From assembly GCA_022749755.1 (NCBI GenBank), contig CM040444.1, positions 16,723,274 through 16,787,273 on the forward strand: DNA of 64,000 bases. Direction: 5' to 3'. The notes beneath the pieces are model-generated. The model was not told the origin of the DNA. It worked only from the letters and a program-made list of their open reading frames with translations, and did no database searches. A program made the translations under genes and the position numbers. Of this stretch, positions 30,601 through 41,000 are shown one piece after another; the stretch's first letter is position 1, and every line of letters starts with the position of its first letter. The stretch comes from Azadirachta indica (Eukaryota; Streptophyta; Magnoliopsida; Sapindales; Meliaceae).

Positions 30601-31038
30601 CGAAAGGAAGCTTTGCAACATTATTGTTACATCCCATCCTGAATTTTGTCTCATGGCACTTAAGTCGCTGTAACAAGTAGCAGACATCTCGGGCTGAAGA
30701 TTAGCTAGCTAGAGAACAAACCCAAGATTATGATATCAGTATACAATTTTTCAGAGCCACTCAGCCACAAACCCACAAAACCTTTCAGGAATTGGGATAG
30801 GATAAGGACTCAGAATAACTAGTTTCCACACAAAAATAAAAATGGTACAAATTTTGGAAAAATTTCCATGCATTTACGTCGACTTCCAGCTTTTATCTCC
30901 CCATGTTTTGTTGTTCCCATTTATCCCTTCATTTTCTCGTCTGTTTAAATCCATTCGTTCTCTGCATGTAGTTTGTAATCTCACATTCACTTCTTCACAC
31001 TTTGCTTTTTTTTTCTCTCTTGAACAACGGCAAAGAAG
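27682..31038. other. AT-rich intergenic region between IKU2-like and PMDH
   Basis: This 3.3-kb gap contains the divergent promoters of the minus-strand receptor kinase and the plus-strand malate dehydrogenase. Most of 28300-30520 is extremely AT-rich with no long reading frame. It includes a perfect 82-bp tandem duplication (28530-28696). Text at 30540-30720 (TAAGAGCCCGAAAACAAC and following) is less AT-rich and may be part of an old repeat. No gene, tRNA or intact transposon was recognised. Confidence 0.6.
28530..28696. repeat. Perfect tandem duplication, period 82 bp
   Basis: The 82-base unit beginning TAGCTAAATTTACGCG at 28530 repeats without any mismatch from 28612, and the match runs to 28696 (2.04 copies). 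It then breaks (C versus T). Each copy contains an ATTTACGCGTAATTAAATTT segment. Perfect identity in noncoding DNA indicates a recent duplication or an assembly artefact. Confidence 0.95.
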
Positions 31039-31341
31039 ATGGAGTTTGGTTCAGAGGCTAACCAGCGTATTGCTAGAATCTCTGCTCATCTCTACCCTCG
31101 AAATCTCCAGGTATGTTATATCCACTCTTATGAATTTTCATTTTTTATTAATCTTTGTGTACTTTGATGAATCTTTTATACTTTAGTTGACCAATTCTTT
31201 GCAAGGTTAGTTTGTTTTCTGGGTAATTATTCTTCATGACGCACTCAGTATATAAGTTTAATAACAATAAATGAAAAGCATAATTAAACAGTTCGTTCAA
31301 GTTCAACAATCCCAGAATGTTTTATGCAATGTGCGCGCTCT

Positions 31342-31378
<37 letters not shown>

Positions 31379-33279
31379 TGAGTTAATTTTGCATTACTAG
31401 CTTTGCTGGCTTTTTTCATCGGAGTCTGATTGATATTTGTTGGGCATAACTTTTGGTAAACTTTTGTACATTGAGAATATATTATTTTTGATACTGGTGA
31501 ATATTTTGTGTGGACTGTTTGCCGATAGATGGAGGAAAATTCTGGCTTGACACAAGCCAATTGCCGCGCAAAAGGTGCGGCACCTGGGTTTAAGGTGGCC
31601 ATCTTGGGTGCTGCCGGAGGCATTGGTCAACCACTTGCGATGCTAATGAAAATGAATCCCTTGGTCTCAGTCCTTCACCTTTATGATGTTGTCAATGCCC
31701 CTGGTGTCACAGCTGATCTTAGCCATATGGACACTGGCGCCGTGGTAACACTTCTCCATCAATGTTATCAATGATTGGCCTTGTAATTTTTTTCATTAAT
31801 GCTTCTTATTGTGTCCATGTTGGTTTCTAGGTACGCGGTTTCCTAGGACAGCCGCAACTTGAGAATGCCCTTACAGGCATGGACCTTGTGATTATTCCTG
31901 CTGGAGTGCCAAGGAAGCCTGGAATGACCAGGGATGACCTTTTCAACATCAATGCTGGAATTGTCAGGACCCTTTGCGAAGGCATTGCAAAGAGCTGCCC
32001 CAACGCAATTGTCAATTTGATCAGTAATCCAGTGAATTCTACAGTTCCTATTGCTGCAGAGGTTTTCAAGAAAGCTGCTACTTATAATCCAAAGCGACTC
32101 TTGGGAGTTACAATGCTCGATGTTGTTAGAGCCAACACATTTGTGGTATGTAAGAAAAGTGGATACAATCTATCCATCTAGGATGAGTTGGTGAATTACT
32201 TGACTTGAAGCAATTCTAGTTGTAGCAGCACATATACAACAGGCTGTTTTCATGTCGAGCAATGACGTGAACTATTCTTATGATGTTTCCATATCTTCAT
32301 ATAGGCAGAAGTTCTGGGACTTGATCCGAGGGAAGTTGATGTTCCTGTTGTTGGAGGTCATGCTGGAGTAACAATTTTGCCTCTTCTGTCGCAGGTCTTG
32401 TAGAATTTTAATTTTCCAAATGTTAGCGCTCAAACATCATTTCGCTGAAAAACATTTTGCTGCAGGTTAAGCCTCCTTGCAGCTTCACTCAAGAAGAAAC
32501 TGAATACCTGACAAACCGCATTCAAAATGGTGGAACAGAGGTCGTTGAGGTAAAGCTAACCATGTCTTTTTTTCTTAGAGTGCAAGTAAAAAATGCGATA
32601 TTGAAGTCTATGTTACACTGTTAAATTTATCTGCCATGTGAGTATGTGACACATACCCCTAACTAGCTGGATTTCTCATGCCCAAATACCATTTGCAGGC
32701 AAAAGCTGGGGCTGGCTCTGCAACACTCTCAATGGTAACTCTTTTTCTTTTCCTTTGTTATCTTCATTACAATGTAAATCCTAAAGCTTCTATGTTATTG
32801 CATGGAACCAAGAGAATAAAGAACTTTATATTATGTATAGGCTTATGCAGCAGTTAAATTTGCGGATGCTTGCCTCCGTGGACTAAGAGGGGATGCCGGT
32901 GTTGTGGAATGCGCTTTTGTTGCCTCTCAGGTCTTCTGCTCAAACCTTTATCTTGTACTCATTAATTTTCCATTTTTAACGTTTAATGACAAAGCATACT
33001 TTTTACAACAGGTGACAGAACTCCCTTTCTTTGCAACCAAGGTACGACTTGGTCGCAGTGGAGCTGAAGAAATCTTCCAACTTGGACCTCTGAATGAGTA
33101 CGAGAGGTATTAAAGCCTCAAATATCTCGGCAATGTACAATTGTTTAGTGCATTAAAAAGGTACATAAAACAGTGATTTGTTCTGTTTATTGCATCGCTC
33201 TTACAGGATTGGTTTGGAGAAAGCAAAGAAAGAATTGGCGGGAAGCATTCAGAAGGGGGTTTCCTTCATCAAGAAATGA
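31039..33279 (+). CDS. PMDH: NAD-dependent malate dehydrogenase, peroxisomal (glyoxysomal)
   Basis: This enzyme interconverts malate and oxaloacetate inside peroxisomes, reoxidising NADH for beta-oxidation and photorespiration. Nine exons close in frame to give 356 residues: 31039-31110, 31529-31744, 31831-32145, 32305-32394, 32466-32549, 32699-32734, 32841-32930, 33012-33106 and 33207-33279. Exon 1 (24 residues) contains RIARISAHL, a perfect PTS2 (R-I-X5-H-L). The Rossmann glycine motif GAAGGIG is at 51-57. The substrate-binding mobile loop RKPGMTR is at 124-130. Asp193 and His220 (GGHAGV) form the catalytic pair. Exon 2 opens with its own in-frame ATG. Lack of SKL at the C-terminus is normal for PTS2 enzymes. 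Confidence 0.97.
31344..31376. repeat. (TA)n microsatellite
   Basis: About 16 uninterrupted TA units in intron 1 of the malate dehydrogenase gene; likely length-polymorphic. Confidence 0.95.
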
Positions 33280-33767
33280 AGAAATGCAGAGATAATCTTC
33301 AACATAAAAGTTTGTTCTCTCTCTTAAAATTGCTGTCTCTTGTAATTAGCAGTCTTATGTTGTATCCCGAACCAGTCAAAAATGAATCCTTCTAGTGTGT
33401 AATGAGTTGTTTAGGACGGCAGATGAGGTGAAATTACGTTATTTTATGTGATGTCATGGCTTTCAAGAAATTCTATGAACTCAGCGTCTCAGCCTAGTTA
33501 AGTACAGCAAAATCTTTTTAACATATTAGCTTAAAAAGGAAGAAAAACACAGAGGCTACCCGTTCAACATAGGTATAAATATGTTATCTATAGATCACAA
33601 CATTATACGGTCAAATCCTTGGTAATTTTGTATCTTCATTACAATACTTTTTACAGATACAGATTTCCTCTGACTCGCGGTATTTCAAAATATCTAAAGA
33701 GGGATTTTATCTTTACACTTAATTTCAGTAACTTGGTCAAAATTTAGAAACTGCCCCTCCAAAAATT
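33280..33767. other. Tail-to-tail region between PMDH and TIN1-like gene
   Basis: Only 488 bases separate the two stop codons. The interval should hold both 3' UTRs and polyadenylation signals. No other feature was recognised. Confidence 0.6.
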
Positions 33768-35944
33768 TTAAAGGTCGAAGGGGCTCAGAGGAGGGTGAAC
33801 AATAGGGGTTGTGGACATGGTCCTGTTCTGCAAGAGCACATTAGGTGCAATAGTATCCTCCACAACAACAGGGTTAACCTGCACTACTCTTTCTGGTACA
33901 ACCTTATCACCATCAACCTTGGCCAGCACCTCAAAGTGCATCCTTACTGTCTCAGGCTTAGTTCTCCATTCAGGAAAACCCGCCCAATCAAATACATCCC
34001 CTTTCAAATTCTTCTCAACTCCAAAACCAATTTTCATAAAAGTCTGAGCTGACACATCAGCCTTCAACAACCTGAAGGAACCTTTCTCTTTAGATTTGGC
34101 ACCCAGCACAGAAGATAGCAATGTCTCAAAACCAAGCAGGTTAGGGTTTGAGCCATTGACAGATGTGACAGGCCACATTGTGGTGTAGTGTTTGGGAGTC
34201 AGAAGGGCAGTGGCTCCTTCTTGAAGATCAAAGGTTGTAAGGGCATCCATGGCTTCAGTTTTTGTGGGTGAGGATAATTCCACAAGGCCAGGTGCTAGAC
34301 GCTTAAGCTTCAGCTTGTTAGCAGGTGATGGCGAGGATGTAGATGGGGCAGCAAGAGAGGTAGGGCCCACAATGCGAAGGGAGAGGAGTGGTGCACCTTG
34401 AACACAGGAGGCATGGCGGAGTTGTTCGGCCAGGGTTAGAAGACCAGAAGCAAACCCATTATTGGTTTGATTCAAGGGAAGAGGGAGATCAAGGGGGTGG
34501 CGCAGGCTAACTGATCTGGCACCCTTCACAGTAACAACAGCACCATCCGCTAGAATGACCTTCTTCAAAACACCCGCATCCACATCGTGCTGCATGTTCA
34601 AGCCAACAAAGAAATCACCAGTAATTCCAAATATTAACTGCAATAAGTTCTTAATTCCAAATTAAATTGTAAGCAAGCACATGAACAAGTGACTTAAGGC
34701 TTACAATGTTAAACACAAAATTCTCAAAAGCACGAATCAATTCGACTAACAATATTCTTTACAGCAACTTTCTGAAGAAATTCATGCCCTTGGGCAAAAC
34801 CATCTCATAATACGAAGAACACATATCAAAAGACTAGAAATCAACATTATTATTAGGGGACATACAAGCTTTATCCTATATGCCAAAGCAAATATATGAG
34901 CCCAAACTAGTTTCCTACACAGAGAGGGACAATGCTAGAGTTCCAACAGTATGATCAATAAGAGCAATTGACGTTGCAGATTAAGATATCAATTCATATA
35001 CCTCAGATATGAATGAAAGCTAAATATTCTAGCTGCTCCAACTCATTCTGATTATTCAAATTCAACACAGGGTGTTGTGAATATAAAACCAATCAAGATA
35101 TCACACAACTTCAGTATTATGAGAAAAATGATAACTTGTCTACTGCCATTGAATTCAATATCATCCAACCGCACTTAGATTACAGTATAAGCAAACTAAT
35201 ACAAATTGCAGTAACAACATCAACCAAACAAAAATAAAGAATCAATAACATAAGAAAAATTACCGGCAATGAGATTCGCATGTCCTTAGCATCCTGAATC
35301 CACAATTCCATGGGTCCAGCCAGCTGAAACGGAGCCAAAACAGGCAATGCATCATCCAACTTTCGTTTCTCCACAAACCCATTTTGGTTTCCAGGCTCTT
35401 CAACCCTGAATATCGGCAAATCCACGTACTCCCACCTGTTCACATCCTCTAAAAGCTTAAAAGGCAGCACCTTTTTATCAATTTCCACGTTAAACTCGTA
35501 TGCTACCGAATGTCCCACCAAGGCGTCGCGTAGATCAAACCCAGATATCTTGAAATCCTCCGTTTGGAACCCCAGGCCCTTCACAATTGCTTCTTTCAAA
35601 TCCTAGTTTCAGAAAACAACTTAAATGAAAGATTGCAACTTTGAGCAAACAAAATCCATTTAATTATTCTGATGATAACAAAGTTGTTGATGGCTCTTTA
35701 AATCATCAAAATTTACCAAAACCTCATTGATCTTAAATTGATAAAAGAAAAATACAGTATCTGAAATTTATCACTGCTTACTATATAAAAGGTGCACCAT
35801 TGATTAATTACTTACAGAGATGGCTTTCGGGTACGGAGGATTAATGTCTTGTGTTGAGGTTGAAACCAGAGCCTTCGACAAAGAGATAACCGTAAACAAC
35901 ACCAAAAACGATGCGAAATAACCAATTGGTGATCTAAAATCCAT
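33768..35944 (-). CDS. TIN1: TIN1-like secretory-pathway protein
   Basis: Three minus-strand exons, 35816-35944, 35264-35602 and 33768-34589, close in frame to give 429 residues. The first 25 residues form a signal peptide (SPIGYFASFLVLFTVISLS, then KA). There is no ER-retention KDEL and no second membrane span. Two blocks look strongly conserved: VGHSVAYEFNVEIDKKVLPF with LLEDVNRWEYVDLPIF, and VDAGVLKKVILADGAVVTVK with GARSVSLRHPLDLPLPLN. These and the length match my memory of Arabidopsis TUNICAMYCIN INDUCED 1 (At5g64510), a plant-specific ER protein induced by ER stress and affecting pollen surface. No enzymatic domain is known. Upstream, ACGT-core sites (TACGTCA on the minus strand near 36054-36060 and CCCACGTAATC near 36218-36228) could bind bZIP factors. 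Confidence 0.83.
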
Positions 35945-36039
35945 TTTAGAGACCGAGAACCGCAGCGGAAAAGAGAACTTGTATCGTATTGAACAAAATC
36001 GGATATGTCATAGAAACCGATTATTTTAGGAAAAAATAG

Positions 36040-36230
36040 AAAAGAATAGAAAGAAATGACGTATAAAGGCCGGGGGGGTTTCTCCTACTTCTAGATGTGT
36101 GGTGGAGAATCCAGAAGGTGGTGGCGTGGCTAGGTTGAACCAATCAAAAGCAAGGAAGAGATGCGAAGGGATAATTTGATTGGTCGGCTTTGTTGGCGTT
36201 CGAAGAAGGTTCGTTGTGATTACGTGGGAA
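36040..36230 (-). promoter_or_regulatory. Candidate bZIP (ACGT-core) sites upstream of TIN1-like gene
   Basis: Two ACGT-core motifs and two CCAAT/ATTGG motifs (near 36138 and 36178) lie within 300 bases of the start codon. The canonical ER-stress element (CCAAT-N9-CCACG or ATTGG-N-CCACG) is not present with exact spacing; a CCAAT and a CCACG near 36218-36248 are separated by about 14 bases instead of 9. Treat as suggestive only. Confidence 0.3.
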
Positions 36231-36454
36231 TGACGGCGGTGATTGGGGAATGAATTCTGGCGGGGCCCACTTTCCTGCGGTAAAAACCCTCCTTTATTGA
36301 GGGGATAAGGTTGGAAGCCTTTAAAACGATGTCGTTCCACGGTAGAATAAATAAAGCTGGAAAATTGGATAAAAGGTGTAAGAGACGGAACGCTGTGATT
36401 GTAGGAGTTGAGAGCGAAACGACGTCGTTAAAAATTGGTGGTTTCACAAAAGTA

Positions 36455-36528
36455 TGGCGTCGCCCGGACTCGAACCGGAGACCTTCAGTGTGTTAGACTG
36501 ACGTGATAACCAACTACACCACGACACC
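36455..36528 (-). tRNA. trnV-AAC: tRNA-Val (anticodon AAC)
   Basis: The minus strand reads GGTGTCGTGGTGTAGTTGG and onward as a 74-base cloverleaf without an intron. The acceptor stem GGTGTCG pairs with CGACGCC (one G-T pair), with discriminator A. The A box is TGGTGTAGTTGG, the anticodon arm CAGTCTAACACACTG gives AAC, and the B box is GGTTCGAGTCC. The sequence closely follows the common plant nuclear tRNA-Val. A poly-T terminator is not obvious in the first 30 bases downstream. Confidence 0.96.
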
Positions 36529-38098
36529 TTGATATGAAGTGGAGTGCTAATAATTAAATCAACAAATAATTTAATAAAATATTTGTTATTTTCGAATCTT
36601 TATAGTATTTTGATGGAGTTTACAGTGGTGTTATACCTAACAATAATGTTTAAAACACTTCCAAAACCACAAAGAATGCTAAGATTTTTTACCAAGAAAT
36701 GGTAAAAATCCTTTGGACGGAAGAAATTTCTATCGAAGACAGAACTTTATACATCCGTTGTCCATAAGCGCATAATGCATAAACGGACGAATACAACCAC
36801 CAAAACGAAAGGATGGGAAAATAGGGAAATTAGCATCAACCTACCAACAATCCTGTACACTCACTCTTGTATATATATAAACTACATATACCTTTTTTAA
36901 AATCTCTTTATTGATGGGCAAATCATTAGTCTGCGTCTTATTATCTGAAAAGAGATAGGATAGGTGAAATCACATTTAAAATATATATGTATATATGTAA
37001 ATCTAATCTATAAAAATATCAAAATTACTTTTCTACATATCATTATAATTTTTAATCCTGTATAAGAGTTGAAAGTTGGATATATTTATCAGAGAATAGA
37101 TATTATCTTATCTAGTTTTTTCAATTATTATTCATTATTTTTATAAAATAAAAGACACAAAAATATTATTTTGCAAGTTGTTAAGTTCGTTCTATTGTAA
37201 GAGTGTTTTGTCCAAACAATATTGCATTTTTTTTTAACTCAATAGCTTGTCTGCTAAAAATGGAATATTTTATTCATTCTCACATAATTTTAAGGTAAAA
37301 ATATTAGTTTTATCCCTAGTTGTAGAAATAGTTTTAGTTTTTCTAGAGAACCATAAATATTTCCTTTTTCTTTGAATCTTCACCTAGACTATTCACTCAC
37401 AATTTTTGCATCGAATTTTCATATTTAAGTAAAAAAGTTAAATTAAAAGTAATTCTTTTATTAGTCTGTTGATGTTGTTTGCAATATAAATGTTACATTT
37501 AAATTATGAAAAACAGAAAAAAAGGAATAAATTAAATATATTAATTATTATTTTTTATTCATTTCCCTAGGACCATTATTTAGGATATTTGTCATTATAA
37601 TTTACAGAAAATTACATTATCAGACAAATACTCCTTTGAAAATATAAAATTTAAATTATTATTGTTATTACCACTCTAAAAACGATGTTACAGTGTCCGT
37701 AATTATCCAATTTCTCTTTCATAAATACTTCTTTATTTTTTTAAATAATTAAATAAACATACTTTTAATAATATTTGATTGGATAAATTTCGAAGACAAA
37801 ACGTAGACTTTTTGCCAGACTCTGGTCCGTGTCTTTACCAAGTCTGCGACGACACGCCGAATTGCCGTTTCAACATTCCGCTGGTCAACACGTCAGCCTC
37901 CATATAAAAAAGACTGATAAAAAAAAACCTTCCATTTAAAAGAAAGAAATCAGAAAAGCATTTTTTCTCTCTCTAAACTCCTCCTCCCTGCTTTGATCAG
38001 CACGCCATCTTTCTTCCTCTTTAAAGCTCGTCGTCTTTGGATCCATCGACCGGGTATCACGACTGCTAAGACAGGGAGGATTCAGAGGCTGAAGCGAG
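36529..38098. other. AT-rich intergenic DNA and KEULE promoter
   Basis: This is AT-rich DNA without supported coding sequence. The last 250 bases become GC-richer. A TATA-like element (TATAAAAA) at 37903-37910 and a pyrimidine-rich leader (TTTTTTCTCTCTCTAAACTCCTC from about 37963, read as two shorter tracts) fit the promoter and 5' UTR of KEULE, giving a leader of about 165 bases. Confidence 0.5.
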
Positions 38099-41000
38099 AT
38101 GTCGTATTCTGATTCTGACTCGTCATCGTATGGCGCCGAGTACAAAAACTTCAAACAAATCAGCCGTGAAAGTAAGTTTCCGATAATTGTTTCTTTCTTT
38201 TCTGTGATCTGTCGTGGTGTTGAAGCTTTTCCGGCTGGTATGGCATCTTGTTTCAGTGTAATTATGCTGTGTTCCCGAGCAATTGTGTTAGTAATGTTGA
38301 AATGTAGCGATTCAGTGATAGGAAACTTATCCGTGATTAATCATTAAGTTCAAACGCTATTTCCGATGCCGTTTGGTTGTATTTGAACTGGTTGTGGAAC
38401 GAGATTGAGATTTTTTAGCTAGCTCGTGTGATGCATCGAAGAAGAAACTGATTCTCTTACTGGCATGAAGTTAAACGCCATTTCGGTTGCCGTTTTAGTT
38501 GTAGTGGAACCGCTTATGCACGAGCTTGTAACTTTTGAGCTAGCTCATGTGATGCCCCGAAGAAGAAGCTGATTCTTTTACTGGAATGAAGTTTGATTAG
38601 TTTTAGCTCAAGTGCTTGGAATTCATTGTCCATAGCTGTGAAAATTAATTTGAACAGCTTATTACCTAAAGTCTTTTGCTGCATTTTGGAAGATAAAGTT
38701 AGCTACTTTGATTTAAAATTAGTTTTGGCTTTTTGTTTATACATTTGTGGATAATTGGCCTTTTTTAAATTTTAAATTGGAGCTCAGGATTGCTGTATGA
38801 AATGCTTCGCTCTGCAAAAACAGGGAACTCAAAGTCGACATGGAAGGTATATTCAGCTTGTAGAATAATGTCATTTTGTTTATTAGGCAGCTTACATTTG
38901 CTGATTCTGTCTTTCATATAATGTTAGCATTCATTTCTGAATTCTTTGTGTAGGTGCTCATCATGGATAAACTTACTGTGAAGATAATGTCATACTCATG
39001 CAAGATGGCCGACATCACACAGGAAGGAGTTTCATGTAAGAATAAATGGGACATCCTTGGAAACTTATTTGCTTCTCTTTTGAAATTGTTCTTAATACAT
39101 CTGTTCTGGGGTAGAAATGGAGATTATTTTTCACTTTTCTGTAGCTTTAGCATGCATGTTTGCAAAGCATCCTAGATTCCTTCTCTATTTTCAGGACAAG
39201 TACTTAAAAGATGCATATGGATGAACCCAACCCTTATATGATGGTGTGTATAGCTCAGCATCAGTCTGGTGTTATCTATTGTCCACTTGATTTCACTGTT
39301 ATTTCTAGGCTAAAAGGTAACTGTGAACGGTCAAGCAGAGGCATGCTGATAGACTAGGTGAATCCACGGCTCCATGCCATTATTATATTTATTTTTGGTG
39401 CACCTGAGAGATTTCTGTAGACTGCTAATCACTGAAGCTGGAAGCTTATATTCCAAAATTAGAAAATTGGAAACTTTATCAAGTTGCATAGCTGTTGCAA
39501 TGATCGTTTAGGCAATGAGACGTTAATAAGCTGTTACATGGAAACATTTCTTCAGTTAAGATATTTAGTTATTAGACATATCTGATTTTAGTTTTTTCCT
39601 GCAGTGGTAGAAGACATTCACAGACGAAGGCAGCCATTACCCTCTATGGATGCCATATACTTTATCCAACCAACCAAAGAGAAGTAATTTGCATTCTCTT
39701 CTCAGCTTGGCATATATATATATATATATTATATGTGTGTGTGTTTGTGTGTGCGCGCACGCACGCGTACATGCATTACTTTATTTTTTGTTTTCTTACT
39801 TTTTATTTGTTCTTTATTTTTGCTTTCTTTCACTTGTATGCCCTTCAATTGCTGATATTTTGCAGTTGATGCTAGTAAAACGCATATTTTATACTTTTTT
39901 TTTTCAGTTTCTATAATCCTATAACTGTAGAATCTTGAAGTTATTTTAGGGCCAATTGAAAAGATACTTTATTGCCTAACTATAATCTTTCTAGTTAAAA
40001 TTTCTTTTCCATTAGGGTTAACATTTAATTTTTTCTTTTCGGTGTGTTCTAGTGTGTTTTCAGTTGAATTGTATCGTAAATATGCACATATTTATGATAC
40101 TTTGTTAAAGAGTTATAGATCTATGTTCTTGTACTTGTGATGCAGTCACGTCAATTTGATAAAACTGTAATACCAATTAGATGTGCATTGCTATAGAACA
40201 GGCATATGGATGAGTTTCCTTTTTTTATTGGTTTATTTATTTATTTCTTTGTTTTGGCAGTGTTATCATGTTCTTGTCAGATATGTCTGGAAGATCGCCT
40301 TTATATAAGAAGTATGTGAAAAATTTTACTTATTATCCTGAGTGTTCTTTGCCTAGGTTTTTCTTTGGAACCTCTTTAAACTTTCTTGTGGTTTTTCAAT
40401 AATTTCTTTTCGTTTGTGGAAAAGGGCATTTGTTTTCTTCAGTTCACCTATATCCAGGGAACTGGTGGCTCACATCAAGAAGGATTCAACTGTTGTAACT
40501 CGCATAGGTGCATTGAGAGAGGTTATTTTTCTTGCTCTGCCAAATTATTCGTTTTTTATTGATTATTGTTCAACCAACTTTAATTTTCTGGTTTTATTTT
40601 CTCTCCTTTCACATTTTGTTTGGAAGATATAATTATATGCTGATATTTCTATCGTTTTGTTGAGAATATGCAGATGAATTTGGAGTATTTTACTATAGAC
40701 AGCCAGGTAGGTGCTACTACTTCTGTCAGTTGATTTCTTTACTCATAAAATAATACCTTGAGTAACATGATTTTTATTCCTGAACTGTTTGTTTTATCTA
40801 GTGTGCTTTCTGCTTCCATGGGTTTTCTTCCCCCATATCATCAGTTATATTCATCAGGTTTTTCATTTGAAATATATCTTTAAACTATTTGTAATGGCTG
40901 AAATTCATAGGCAGAAGTTTTGTTTTTTTGATACTCAACTGCACTCATCATCTAGTTACTGATTTGCATTGAAGCTTATGCCCTATGTGATAATGTTGTC

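Noticed and set aside
30842..31186. 114-codon plus-strand frame overlapping the start of the malate dehydrogenase gene
   Set aside because: It runs through the leader and exon 1 in another frame and into intron 1, with no conserved content.
36311..36496. A plus-strand frame ending RRPDSNRRPSVC
   Set aside because: The C-terminal peptide is the reverse complement of the tRNA-Val B-box region read as protein, a well-known spurious peptide. The tRNA explains the sequence.
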